From a virus: DNA of 57,363 nt. The position numbers were made by a program, and so were the translations under genes. The notes beneath the pieces are model-generated. The model was not told the DNA's origin. It was given only the letters and a program-made list of their open reading frames with translations, and ran no database searches. Position 1 is the stretch's first letter; every line of letters starts with the position of its first letter. The stretch lies in the IMG/VR virus record IMGVR_UViG_3300020420_000002, positions 1 to 57,363 of that record. The stretch is one strand, 5' to 3'. Below are positions 5,302-12,621 of this stretch, in pieces.

Positions 5302-5760
5302 ATGGCTTTAATAATACACTACGAAGGTTTAAAGCACTTTAACAATGACGGCGGTTTTCTTCCAGGTGGCTTTGGAAAAAAACAAGCTGATCAAATCGGT
5401 TGGTTTATGATGTCAGCTGGCATCACGGAAATCACAGAAAAAAATATTCCAGAACTTTTATTTAGAGCAAAGTTTATGGATACTTGTTGTGGTGGAGTAC
5501 CGGTTTTTTATAACCCAAATGTTTTTGAAGAGAAGGGTACTAAAGTTTGTGACTACAAAGATGTAGCTTATAACTTTAAAAAACATTTAGGTTTAAAAAT
5601 AGAGGTAACAAATCAAGGAATAAAATTACCTGGAACTAGACATCAATTCATGGTCCAAGTTATGAGAAGCATGGAACGAGATATCTTATGGGATATAAAA
5701 GATATCGATACAGATGTTAGTTGGAAAGATCATGTAAAGGAGGAACACGTGAATAATTAG
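5302..5760 (+). CDS. Hypothetical protein, 152 aa
   Basis: A 152-residue soluble protein of unknown function. The N-terminal half has a Gly/Phe-rich loop and a Cys-Cys-Gly-Gly stretch near residue 61. The C-terminus is acidic and helical. It is an early-type gene: the promoter at 5242, the GAAAGGA ribosome binding site and the AT-rich upstream tract all match those before the genes at 133 and 4320. It is the last gene before the parS-containing gap and does not share an operon with terL, which has its own promoter. Confidence 0.7.
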   Translation: MALIIHYEGLKHFNNDGGFLPGGFGKKQADQIGWFMMSAGITEITEKNIPELLFRAKFMDTCCGGVPVFYNPNVFEEKGTKVCDYKDVAYNFKKHLGLKIEVTNQGIKLPGTRHQFMVQVMRSMERDILWDIKDIDTDVSWKDHVKEEHVNN

Positions 5761-5782
5761 TTTCGTTAAGCCATGCGGTTCT

Positions 5783-5812
5783 TGCATAGGGTATCCTACA
5801 ATATCCTATGCA
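5783..5812. repeat. Inverted repeat enclosing tandem TATCCTA
   Basis: TGCATAGG at 5783-5790 and CCTATGCA at 5805-5812 form a perfect 8-bp inverted repeat. TATCCTA occurs at 5792-5798 and 5802-5808, 10 bp apart, the second partly inside the right arm. The tandem boxes match those at the early promoters, but here no well-spaced -35 is seen. It may be an operator, or a terminator for the 5302 gene. Confidence 0.55.
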
Positions 5813-5851
5813 GAAACTGCATACCACTCTGGGTTGTGTAGAGAAGAGCAT

Positions 5852-5867
5852 GTGGGCGGGACCCACC
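5852..5867 (+). repeat. GC palindrome copy 7
   Basis: GTGGGCGGGACCCACC preceded by GTAGAGAAGAGCAT, shared exactly with copy 5. It lies 45 bp upstream of the parS site. Confidence 0.85.
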
Positions 5868-5869
5868 AC

Positions 5870-5949
5870 TAGGGGTCCCAATAGGAATTACTTTTATGTT
5901 TCACGTGAAACATTTTTTGCGATCCCCCCTTTGGCTAGTAGGGGTCCCA
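5870..5949. repeat. TAGGGGTCCCA pair flanking parS
   Basis: TAGGGGTCCCA occurs at 5870-5880 and 5939-5949. The parS palindrome sits almost midway between them. The 10-mer AGGGGTCCCA recurs at 6172-6181 inside terL. The element is itself nearly palindromic. Confidence 0.6.
5897..5912. promoter_or_regulatory. parS: parS-like centromere site
   Basis: TGTTTCACGTGAAACA is a perfect 16-bp palindrome and matches the canonical bacterial chromosomal parS consensus TGTTNCACGTGAAACA at every position. Chromosomal ParB loads at such sites and spreads. No ParA or ParB gene is recognisable in this genome, so host ParB would be the expected reader. The palindrome is followed by ATTTTTT, so a weak intrinsic terminator (6-bp stem, ACGT loop) is an alternative reading. 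Confidence 0.75.
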
Positions 5950-5966
5950 GACATACACTATAGTGT

Positions 5967-5994
5967 TTGATTTACTCAGTCATTCGGATATAAT
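5967..5994 (+). promoter_or_regulatory. Promoter for the terL/structural block
   Basis: TTGATT at 5967-5972, a 16-bp spacer and a perfect TATAAT at 5989-5994. A 12-bp perfect palindrome ACACTATAGTGT (5955-5966) abuts the -35 and could be an operator. The terL ATG lies 23 bp after the -10, and no strong ribosome binding site is seen. Confidence 0.6.
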
Positions 5995-6017
5995 ACTTTC
6001 TACCCATATTGAATTAT

Positions 6018-7493
6018 ATGCTAACAGTACAAGATATAAATAAAATTGAAGATCCTATCGAAAGAAAAAAACTAAAGATACAGATCATACAAAGACATCA
6101 AAGAAAAGAGCTCAAACAAATTCGTACCAATTTTTTGACTTTTGTAAAAAAGATGTGGCCAGATTTTATAGAGGGGTCCCACCATGAGACTATCGCAGAT
6201 AAGTTTAATAAACTTGCAACAGGAGAGCTCACTCGTTTAATTATCAATATGCCACCCAGGCATACCAAATCAGAATTTGCATCATTCTTTTTACCTGCTT
6301 GGATGATCGGGCAGAATCCAAAATTAAAAATTATTCAAGCAACTCACACAGCCGAGCTTGCAATAAACTTTGGAAGAAAAACAAAACATCTAATTGATTC
6401 TAGTGAATATCAAAATGTTTTTAAAACAAGACTCCAAGAAGATAGTAAAGCTGCAGGACGTTGGAATACTTCTGATGGCGGTGAGTATTTTGCAGTCGGT
6501 GTCCAAGGTGCGGTAACCGGTAGAGGTGCAGACTTATTAATTATAGATGATCCACATTCAGAGCAAGATGTGAGCTCACCAAATGCATTCGATAAAGCAT
6601 ACGAGTGGTATACTAGTGGACCGAGGCAAAGGCTTCAACCAGGAGGAAGAATTGTTTTGGTTATGACACGTTGGTCAACAAAAGATCTTACACAAAAATT
6701 ATTAAACGCACAGTCGAACGAGAACGGTGATCAGTGGGACGTGATTGAGTTTCCTGCGGTCTTACCTAATGGTAAACCAGTCTGGCCAGAATATTGGAAG
6801 CTCGAGGACCTCGAATCTGTTAAGGCGGCAACAGGTGTTGCAAAATGGAACGCGCAGTACATGCAGAACCCAACATCAGAAGAAGGAGCTCTAATCAAAA
6901 GAGAGTGGTGGAAAGATTGGGAACACGATCATTTACCAGTTATCGATCACATTATTCAAAGTTACGATACAGCATATCTTAAAAAAGAGACTGCCGATTA
7001 TTCTGCTATTACAACATGGGGAATTTTTCGTCCGAACGAGGACAGCGGACCTAATTTAATATTATTAGATTCGTTTAAAGATAGGTTAGAGTTTCCAGAA
7101 CTTCGTCGTGTTGCATTAGAACAATATAAATATTGGAATCCTGAAACAGTTATCATAGAAGCAAAAGCATCAGGACTTCCGTTGATGTACGAATTACGAC
7201 AGATGGGAATTCCTGCTATGAATTTTACACCATCAAAAGGTCAAGATAAAATTGCAAGAGTTAATGCAGTCTCTCCTATGTTCGAAGCCGGACAAGTGTG
7301 GGCACCTTTGAAAGAAGAGTTTGCCCAAGAGTTAGTTGAAGAGTGTGCTGCGTTTCCATATGGCGACCATGATGATTTAGTTGACTCCACGACTCAAGCT
7401 CTGTTAAGATACAGACAAGGTGGTTTAGTAAGACACCCAGAAGACTATCAAGATGAACCTGGTCCCAAACGTAAAAAGAAGTTTTATTGGTAA
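6018..7493 (+). CDS. terL: Terminase large subunit
   Basis: A 491-residue packaging motor: an N-terminal ATPase drives DNA into the procapsid and a C-terminal RNase H-like nuclease cuts concatemers. A Walker-A-like MPPRHTKSEF lies near residue 80 (the Arg-x-x-Lys-Ser form usual for terminases), and Walker B LLIIDDP near 174. In the nuclease half, the first aspartate is in QSYDTAY and the last in GDHDDLVD near the C-terminus. The length is typical of this class. ATG 6018 is chosen; an in-frame TTG at 6009 is possible. The next gene overlaps its stop by one base. Its small-subunit partner is on the other strand at 1402-1881. Confidence 0.95.
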   Translation: MLTVQDINKIEDPIERKKLKIQIIQRHQRKELKQIRTNFLTFVKKMWPDFIEGSHHETIADKFNKLATGELTRLIINMPPRHTKSEFASFFLPAWMIGQNPKLKIIQATHTAELAINFGRKTKHLIDSSEYQNVFKTRLQEDSKAAGRWNTSDGGEYFAVGVQGAVTGRGADLLIIDDPHSEQDVSSPNAFDKAYEWYTSGPRQRLQPGGRIVLVMTRWSTKDLTQKLLNAQSNENGDQWDVIEFPAVLPNGKPVWPEYWKLEDLESVKAATGVAKWNAQYMQNPTSEEGALIKREWWKDWEHDHLPVIDHIIQSYDTAYLKKETADYSAITTWGIFRPNEDSGPNLILLDSFKDRLEFPELRRVALEQYKYWNPETVIIEAKASGLPLMYELRQMGIPAMNFTPSKGQDKIARVNAVSPMFEAGQVWAPLKEEFAQELVEECAAFPYGDHDDLVDSTTQALLRYRQGGLVRHPEDYQDEPGPKRKKKFYW

Positions 7494-7675
7494 TGACATT
7501 TGTATTCAAACATCCTAGTAAATATAAGAAAAATCCAACATTGGTCAAAAACATGAAACATGTTAAACGAGACCAGATACCACCTTTAAGTGGCCCTGAT
7601 CCACGAGGCTTGATTAATGAATCAAAAGAGGATAAACCTAATCAATTGGAGAAAATAAATGGCAGAAATAGATAA
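7493..7675 (+). CDS. Small hypothetical protein between terL and portal
   Basis: A 60-residue basic protein with a Pro-rich centre and a Lys/Asn-rich end. It has no recognisable domain. The start at 7493 overlaps the terL stop by one base, and its end overlaps the portal start by 17 bases, so all three genes are translationally coupled. It may be a minor packaging or head-completion factor; this is inferred from position only. Confidence 0.6.
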   Translation: MTFVFKHPSKYKKNPTLVKNMKHVKRDQIPPLSGPDPRGLINESKEDKPNQLEKINGRNR

Positions 7676-10148
7676 ATCGTTAACCGAAGTAACAAAATCG
7701 GTAGAGATAGATGGGCCCGAGGAACAAGTCGAGCTTCAAGAAAATATTGTTGAAAGTTTACCTAACGCAGGAGAAACAGAAATTACCCCAACCGAAGATG
7801 GCGGTGTGGAGATTAATTTTGAACCTGGAGCATTTAATCAAGCACAAAGTGAAAACCACTTTGACAATTTAGCAGAATTATTACCAGACGATATATTAGG
7901 TCCTTTAGGTTCAGAGTTAAATCAAAACTATATGGACTACAAGGAGTCCCGTAAAGAATGGGAACGAACTTACATTACAGGTTTAGATTTATTAGGATTT
8001 AAATACGAAGATAGAACAGAACCTTTTTCTGGTGCAGCAGGAGCTACACACCCAGTTCTTGCAGAAGCGGTTACACAATTTCAAGCACAGGCCTACAAAG
8101 AATTACTCCCGGCCGACGGACCAGTAAGAACTCAGATCATAGGAGCCCCTTCTCCTGAAAAAGAAATGCAATCAACTAGAGTAAAAGATTTTATGAATTA
8201 CCAGTTGATGGATCAGATGAAGGAATACGAACCTGAGTTTGATCAGTTATTATTTTATTTACCACTTGCAGGATCTGCATTTAAAAAAGTTTACTATGAT
8301 GAATTATTAGGTAGAGCAGTTTCAAAATTTGTACCTGCAGAAGATTTAGTAGTCCCTTATAGTGCAACATCTTTAGAAGATGCAACAGCCGTTGTTCATT
8401 TAGTTAAGACTAAAGAAAATGATTTAACAAAACAAATGGTATCTGGTTTTTATAGAGATGTAGAAATTGGTCAACCTGGAGAAACAGAGTCTGATCTAGA
8501 GAGAAAAGAAAGAGAGCTAGAAGGAATTACAAAAACAAAAGACGAAGACATTTATAATATTTTAGAATTCCATGTTGATTTAGATTTAGAAGGTTTTGAA
8601 GATAGAGATCAACAAGGTCAACCTACAGGAGTTAAACTTCCATACATTGTAACAATCGAAGAAGCATCACGTGAAATATTATCCATTAGAAGAAATTATG
8701 AAATAGGAGATCCTTTAAGAAAAAAGATTTCTTACTTCGTACATTTTAAATTTTTACCCGGTTTAGGTTTTTATGGTTTTGGATTAATTCACATGATTGG
8801 TGGTCTATCAAGAACTGCAACAGCAGCTTTAAGATCACTACTAGACGCTGGTACTCTCTCCAATCTACCAGCAGGATTCAAGATGCGCGGCATCAGAATT
8901 AGAGATGACGCGCAATCCATAACTCCAGGTGAGTTTAGAGATGTTGATGCTCCAGGTGGAAATATAAAAGATGCTTTTATGGCCCTACCGTTTAAGGAAC
9001 CATCACAAACTTTATTACAGCTTATGGGTGTCGTTGTATCAGCCGGACAGCGTTTCGCGTCCACAGCTGACCTTCAAGTAGGAGATGGGAACCAACAAGC
9101 AGCAGTGGGGACGACAGTGGCTTTGTTGGAGCGAGGAAGCAGAACAATGTCTGCGATTCACAAAAGAATTTATGTGAGTCTTAAGAATGAGTTTAAAATG
9201 CTTGCTCGAGTATTTAAATTATATTTACCAGAACAATATCCTTACGATGTTGTTGGTGGTCAAAGGATGATTAAGAAGCAAGACTTTGACGACAAGATAG
9301 ATATTTTACCGATCGCCGATCCAAATATATTTTCTCAGACACAAAGAATATCAATTGCTCAAGCAGAATTACAGTTAGCACAATCTAATCCTGCAATGCA
9401 CAACATGTATAATGCGTATCGTGCAATGTACGAAGCTCTCGGTGTAAAAAATATTGACATGATTTTAAAACCTGTAGCAAGACCAGTTCCAATGGACCCA
9501 AGTGTTGAAGCAATTCAAGCTTTAGCAGGAAAACCTTTCCAAGCTTTTAAAGGACAAGACCATAGAGCTCACATTACTGCTCATTTAAACTTTATGACGT
9601 CATCAATGGCTAGAAATAATCCAATGGTAACAGCTTCTATGCAAAAAAATATTTTTGAACACATTTCTTTGATGGCATTAGAGCAAGTTGAGGTAGAATT
9701 TAAAGATCAAATTCTTCAAATGCAGCAAATGCAACAACAGATGCAAGCAAATCCTGCTTTAGCACAAGATCCGCAGCTTCAACAACAGATGATGGCGTTA
9801 AATATGCAGATTGAGTCTAGAAAAGCAGTGTTAATTGCAGAAATGTTTGAAGATTATGCAAAAGAAGAGCAAGAATTGATGGGCGAGTACGGAAATGACC
9901 CGATCGCTAAGTTAAAAGCAAGAGAATTGGACATCAGAGCTAAAGATGACTTTGTAAAAGCGGAACAAGCGCAAGAAAAAATTAATCTTGACCGAATGAA
10001 AGCAATGATGAACCAACAAAACAAGGATGAGAAGCTCGAACAGAACGAAGAACTTGCAGAATTGAGAGCGGCTACGTCTCTTGCAAAACAAGAAATGGCT
10101 AACCAAAGTAAGATTCACGATTTTGGTAGAAATTTTAGAAAAAAATAA
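7659..10148 (+). CDS. Portal protein
   Basis: An 829-residue protein placed directly after terL, where portals sit. The size matches the large P22/N4-type portals of podoviruses. The first 60 residues are acidic. A conserved block around residue 115 (the segment with EPFSGAAGATHPVLAEA) and the central alpha/beta region carry the wing and stem. From about residue 690 there is a Gln/Met-rich helical barrel region with QMQQMQQQMQ-like repeats, and the last 100 residues are a long charged helix. It forms the dodecameric ring at the capsid vertex through which DNA enters and leaves. GGAGAA just upstream is the ribosome binding site. Confidence 0.9.
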   Translation: MAEIDKSLTEVTKSVEIDGPEEQVELQENIVESLPNAGETEITPTEDGGVEINFEPGAFNQAQSENHFDNLAELLPDDILGPLGSELNQNYMDYKESRKEWERTYITGLDLLGFKYEDRTEPFSGAAGATHPVLAEAVTQFQAQAYKELLPADGPVRTQIIGAPSPEKEMQSTRVKDFMNYQLMDQMKEYEPEFDQLLFYLPLAGSAFKKVYYDELLGRAVSKFVPAEDLVVPYSATSLEDATAVVHLVKTKENDLTKQMVSGFYRDVEIGQPGETESDLERKERELEGITKTKDEDIYNILEFHVDLDLEGFEDRDQQGQPTGVKLPYIVTIEEASREILSIRRNYEIGDPLRKKISYFVHFKFLPGLGFYGFGLIHMIGGLSRTATAALRSLLDAGTLSNLPAGFKMRGIRIRDDAQSITPGEFRDVDAPGGNIKDAFMALPFKEPSQTLLQLMGVVVSAGQRFASTADLQVGDGNQQAAVGTTVALLERGSRTMSAIHKRIYVSLKNEFKMLARVFKLYLPEQYPYDVVGGQRMIKKQDFDDKIDILPIADPNIFSQTQRISIAQAELQLAQSNPAMHNMYNAYRAMYEALGVKNIDMILKPVARPVPMDPSVEAIQALAGKPFQAFKGQDHRAHITAHLNFMTSSMARNNPMVTASMQKNIFEHISLMALEQVEVEFKDQILQMQQMQQQMQANPALAQDPQLQQQMMALNMQIESRKAVLIAEMFEDYAKEEQELMGEYGNDPIAKLKARELDIRAKDDFVKAEQAQEKINLDRMKAMMNQQNKDEKLEQNEELAELRAATSLAKQEMANQSKIHDFGRNFRKK

Positions 10149-10172
10149 ATATAATAACTTGAAGGAGAAAAT

Positions 10173-10406
10173 ATGGCTTTAAAAGATAAAATGTCAGTAG
10201 GCAGAAAAGGAGAAGTTGTAATGGCTAACGCAACTGGTGGGCAAGAAATTCCTACACCAGAAGTAAAAACTGCAATTGATCCTAGATCTGAAATTCTTAC
10301 TAACCAAGACAGAGTCTACAACAAAATTGGTGTTGGAGAAGAAGTAGAAGTTAGAGGAACTAGAAGAATGCTGAAGTCTAAAAGTAAAAAAGCAACTTGG
10401 TACTAG
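10173..10406 (+). CDS. Small structural-region protein, 77 aa
   Basis: A 77-residue basic protein I do not recognise. It is soluble, with a short beta-rich centre and a Lys/Ser-rich C-terminus. A strong GAAGGAGAAAAT ribosome binding site precedes the ATG. It lies between portal and the holin-like gene, one base before the latter's ATG. Position suggests a minor head or packaging-associated protein. Confidence 0.65.
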   Translation: MALKDKMSVGRKGEVVMANATGGQEIPTPEVKTAIDPRSEILTNQDRVYNKIGVGEEVEVRGTRRMLKSKSKKATWY

Positions 10407-10407
10407 T

Positions 10408-10794
10408 ATGTGGTTATCAGCAATCAAATTAGCTGTCTCTGCGGGTAGTAAAATTTATGCTAACAAGCAAAGGGCAAAAGTCGCAATGTCCGATGCACAG
10501 CTATTGCACGCTGAACGACAAGCTCGAGGTGAGGAAGCTTACCAGGGTAAGTTGTTAGAGGCACGTCAGAATGACTACAAGGACGAGTTCGTTCTTGTCA
10601 TACTAAGCGCGCCCATAATTGTGCTCGCTTGGGGGGTCTTCTCGGACGATCCGGGCGCTCTCGATAAAGTAAAAACTTTCTTCGAGCATTTTGCGGCGCT
10701 GCCGACCTGGTTCAGTACCCTTTGGATCCTCGTCGTCGGAAGTATTTTTGGAATAAAGGGAACACAAATCTTTAAAAACGGAGGAAAAAAATAA
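10408..10794 (+). CDS. Holin-like membrane protein
   Basis: A 128-residue protein. Residues 1-55 are an Ala/Gln/Lys-rich helix. Two hydrophobic segments follow at about 61-78 and 99-117, separated by a short acidic loop, and the tail is Lys-rich. This resembles the GTA-type 3TM holin family, whose members have a helical head followed by membrane spans; here I count two clear spans. A holin would make the inner-membrane lesion for lysis. The second half (about 10560-10760) uses many GC-ending codons, unlike its neighbours, which suggests recent acquisition. The stop overlaps the next ATG by one base. Confidence 0.6.
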   Translation: MWLSAIKLAVSAGSKIYANKQRAKVAMSDAQLLHAERQARGEEAYQGKLLEARQNDYKDEFVLVILSAPIIVLAWGVFSDDPGALDKVKTFFEHFAALPTWFSTLWILVVGSIFGIKGTQIFKNGGKK

Positions 10795-11138
10795 TGCCAA
10801 ACAGAAGATTTAATAAACAAGTTGCTAATTCTAGAGCTGCTATGATGGCAGGTGGAAGAGCAAAGAAAAAAGGTGGTGGGAATATGATTTCTGGCACTGC
10901 AAGAAAAGACGAAGCATCTGGATATTACACACCTGACATGGGTATGAGAGGTGGAGCAATGATGAAAAAAGGTGGTAAAGTCGGTAAGAAAAAACAAGGT
11001 TACAAAGCTAGAAAAGATGAGTCTATTGCTATGAGAATTAAAAAGAAAAGAACTAAGAAGCAATTAAAAGCTTCAAGAGATGATTCTTATGGTAAGTTTG
11101 GATCTAAAGCTAAAAAATCTGGTAAAATAAATAGGTAG
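10794..11138 (+). CDS. Lys/Gly-rich basic protein 1, 114 aa
   Basis: A 114-residue, very basic, low-complexity protein with repeated Gly-Gly-Arg/Lys and Lys-Lys-Gly-Gly patterns and a RKDE motif that occurs twice. It starts on the stop of the holin-like gene. It is the first of eight consecutive small basic proteins (10794-12865). Such proteins are common in marine podoviruses but have no assigned function. The charge suggests binding to packaged DNA or to capsid inner surfaces. Confidence 0.7.
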   Translation: MPNRRFNKQVANSRAAMMAGGRAKKKGGGNMISGTARKDEASGYYTPDMGMRGGAMMKKGGKVGKKKQGYKARKDESIAMRIKKKRTKKQLKASRDDSYGKFGSKAKKSGKINR

Positions 11139-11141
11139 GTC

Positions 11142-11378
11142 ATGAACACTAGAAGAATGAATAGACTAGAGGAGCTCGGTAGAGTTGACGCTGAAAAAGG
11201 GTTTACTAAAAAAGGTAAAAGAAATCTTAAAGATGAAAAGAAAAGAATCGTCAGAGAATTAAAAAATAAAGGCGGCGCTTTAAAACCAGTTAAGCCATCT
11301 CAAAAAGGTTTAAAAAAATTACCTACAAAAGTTAGAAACAAAATGGGCTATATGAAAAAAGGTGGAAGAGCTAAGTAA
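11142..11378 (+). CDS. Lys/Gly-rich basic protein 2, 78 aa
   Basis: A 78-residue basic protein. The first half is a charged helix and the C-terminus ends in a Lys-Lys-Gly-Gly-Arg-Ala-Lys tag, like the N-terminal region of the preceding protein. No enzymatic motif is present. The stop overlaps the next ATG by one base, part of a run of coupled small genes. Confidence 0.65.
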   Translation: MNTRRMNRLEELGRVDAEKGFTKKGKRNLKDEKKRIVRELKNKGGALKPVKPSQKGLKKLPTKVRNKMGYMKKGGRAK

Positions 11379-11512
11379 TGGCTGGTCCTGGTTTATATGC
11401 CAACATCCACGCTAAAAGAAAGCGTGGAGGTAAAATGCGTAAGAAAGGTGCAAAGGGTGCACCGACAGCAGCTAACTTTAAAAGAGCAAAACAAACAGTG
11501 AGAAAAAAATAA
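11378..11512 (+). CDS. Lys/Gly-rich basic protein 3, 44 aa
   Basis: A 44-residue highly basic peptide with a short hydrophobic start, then Lys-Arg-Gly-Gly-Lys and further Lys/Ala segments. TAATG overlaps on both sides couple it to genes at 11142 and 11512. This placement, and a composition like the neighbours, support it as a real gene. Function unknown. Confidence 0.65.
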   Translation: MAGPGLYANIHAKRKRGGKMRKKGAKGAPTAANFKRAKQTVRKK

Positions 11513-11823
11513 TGACTAAACTTTGTCCTAGAGGTAAATCGGCAGCGAAGAGAAAATTTAAAGTTTATCCGTCAGCATATGCAAATGCATACGCTTCTAA
11601 AATTTGTGCAGGTAAAATTAAAGATCCTTCTGGAGTTAAAAGAAAAGATTTTAGAGGACCTAAACCTAATAAAGCAAAAGGTGGTAGAATTTACAAAGCA
11701 GGCGGTGGAGTTGCCGAGGCAACTGCAAGACTTAGAAGACAAGGTTTAAAAAAAGGATCTGTTGCTAGAGGTTGTGGAGCGATTATGTCCAACCGAGCAA
11801 AAGAAACAAAAATGTATACATAA
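11512..11823 (+). CDS. DUF5872-like basic protein, 103 aa
   Basis: A 103-residue basic protein. The N-terminus has CPRGK followed by an Ala/Lys helix and a Tyr-Pro-Ser-Ala-Tyr-Ala-Asn-Ala-Tyr motif with Cys32, a pattern I associate with DUF5872-type small phage proteins. A Gly-Gly-Arg-Ile motif appears near residue 57, resembling tags found in the large virion proteins downstream. The C-terminal Arg-Gly-Cys-Gly-Ala segment is also typical of this group. The biochemical role is unknown. Confidence 0.7.
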   Translation: MTKLCPRGKSAAKRKFKVYPSAYANAYASKICAGKIKDPSGVKRKDFRGPKPNKAKGGRIYKAGGGVAEATARLRRQGLKKGSVARGCGAIMSNRAKETKMYT

Positions 11824-11824
11824 G

Positions 11825-12103
11825 ATGGCTGGTTTAAAAACATGGTTCGATCAAAAATGGGTAGATATTGGTTCCAAGAAAAAGGATGGTTCATTTTCAA
11901 AATGTGGCCGTTCAAAACAAAAAGCAGATGCGAAACGAAAGTACCCGAAGTGCGTCCCACTTGCAAAAGCCACACGGATGAGCGACTCGCAAAGGGCGAG
12001 TGCTGTCAGCAGAAAAAGAGCTGCGGGTAACACAGGACCTAAACCAACTAACGTTGCAACATTTAAGAAAAGAAAAAGAGCATTCATTGGAGGGATAATA
12101 TGA
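11825..12103 (+). CDS. DUF5872-like basic protein, 92 aa
   Basis: A 92-residue protein starting one base after the previous stop. A Trp-Val-Asp-Ile segment and a Lys-Cys-Gly-Arg motif near residue 27 recall the DUF5872 group; a second cysteine follows at about residue 43. The rest is Lys/Arg-rich with Pro and Thr. A longer frame opening at 11762 would overlap the preceding gene by 60 bases, so ATG 11825 is preferred. It overlaps the next gene by four bases. Confidence 0.65.
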   Translation: MAGLKTWFDQKWVDIGSKKKDGSFSKCGRSKQKADAKRKYPKCVPLAKATRMSDSQRASAVSRKRAAGNTGPKPTNVATFKKRKRAFIGGII

Positions 12104-12483
12104 AAATGCCAAACACAAAATATGATGGCAGTTACATAATGGGTGGTCCAGGAACTAATCAGAGTTATAAAAAGTATTACGGAAGCATGCTTAAAGGTTT
12201 TAAAAGAGGTGGTGACGTAATGCCTAAAAGAAATAAAAAAAATTTTAGACCAACTGAAAAAGGTGCGGGTATGACTCAAGCCGGAGTAAAAGCTTATAGA
12301 GCAGCAAACCCTGGTTCTAAATTAAAAACAGCTGTAACTGGTAAAGTTAAAAAAGGGTCCGCTGCCGCTAAAAGACGAAAGTCTTACTGCGCAAGAAGTG
12401 CAGGACAAATGAAAAAATTTCCTAAAGCTGCAAGAGACCCTAATTCAAGACTAAGACAAGCTCGTAGAAGATGGAAATGTTAA
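12100..12483 (+). CDS. DUF6321-like basic protein, 127 aa
   Basis: A 127-residue protein with a Gly-rich N-terminus. From residue 50 it carries a well-known small phage domain: Thr-Glu-Lys-Gly-Ala-Gly-Met-Thr, Asn-Pro-Gly-Ser-Lys-Leu-x-Thr-Ala-Val-Thr, then Lys-Arg-Arg-Lys-Ser-Tyr-Cys-Ala-Arg-Ser and a C-terminal Arg-Arg-Arg-Trp-Lys-Cys. I recall this as DUF6321-like. The function is not known; the two conserved cysteines and the high charge suggest a small nucleic-acid-associated fold. The gene is preceded by GGAGGGATAAT, a strong ribosome binding site. Confidence 0.7.
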   Translation: MKMPNTKYDGSYIMGGPGTNQSYKKYYGSMLKGFKRGGDVMPKRNKKNFRPTEKGAGMTQAGVKAYRAANPGSKLKTAVTGKVKKGSAAAKRRKSYCARSAGQMKKFPKAARDPNSRLRQARRRWKC

Positions 12484-12621
12484 ATGAAAAAAGCTAAATT
12501 AAAAATAAAAAAAGTAATGAAAGGTTTGCAGAAAGCGTCTAAAACACATGCTGCACAAGCGAAGACTTTGAAAGGAGTATTACATGGCGGATCCAAAAAA
12601 AGGAACCGGAAAAAAGCCTAA
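12484..12621 (+). CDS. Lys-rich basic peptide, 45 aa
   Basis: A 45-residue peptide rich in Lys, with an Ala-Ala-Gln-Ala-Lys-Thr-Leu-Lys helix and a His-Gly-Gly-Ser-Lys-Lys tail. It begins directly after the preceding stop and its last 38 bases overlap the next gene in another frame. It matches the style of the surrounding basic proteins. Confidence is limited by length. Confidence 0.55.
   Translation: MKKAKLKIKKVMKGLQKASKTHAAQAKTLKGVLHGGSKKRNRKKA

Noticed and set aside
2611-5867. Repeated GC palindromes as a CRISPR array
   Set aside because: Spacing varies from about 39 to almost 1000 bp, the repeats are only 17 bp, spacers are not unique similar-length segments and no cas gene is present.
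5897-5920. parS palindrome as only a terminator
   Set aside because: A 6-bp A/T-rich stem with a 4-nt loop and T-run could act weakly as one. The exact match to the 16-bp parS consensus, including the outer bases, is more than a terminator needs. The alternative is kept as a caveat.
10575-11063. Long minus-strand frame opposite the holin-like and basic proteins
   Set aside because: It is the mirror of Lys-rich codons, rich in Phe, Ser and Cys, with no ribosome binding site; the plus-strand genes are coupled and conserved in style.
11851-12279. Minus-strand frame of 142 residues
   Set aside because: It mirrors Lys-rich plus-strand genes and has Phe/Ser-rich low-complexity sequence without a start signal.
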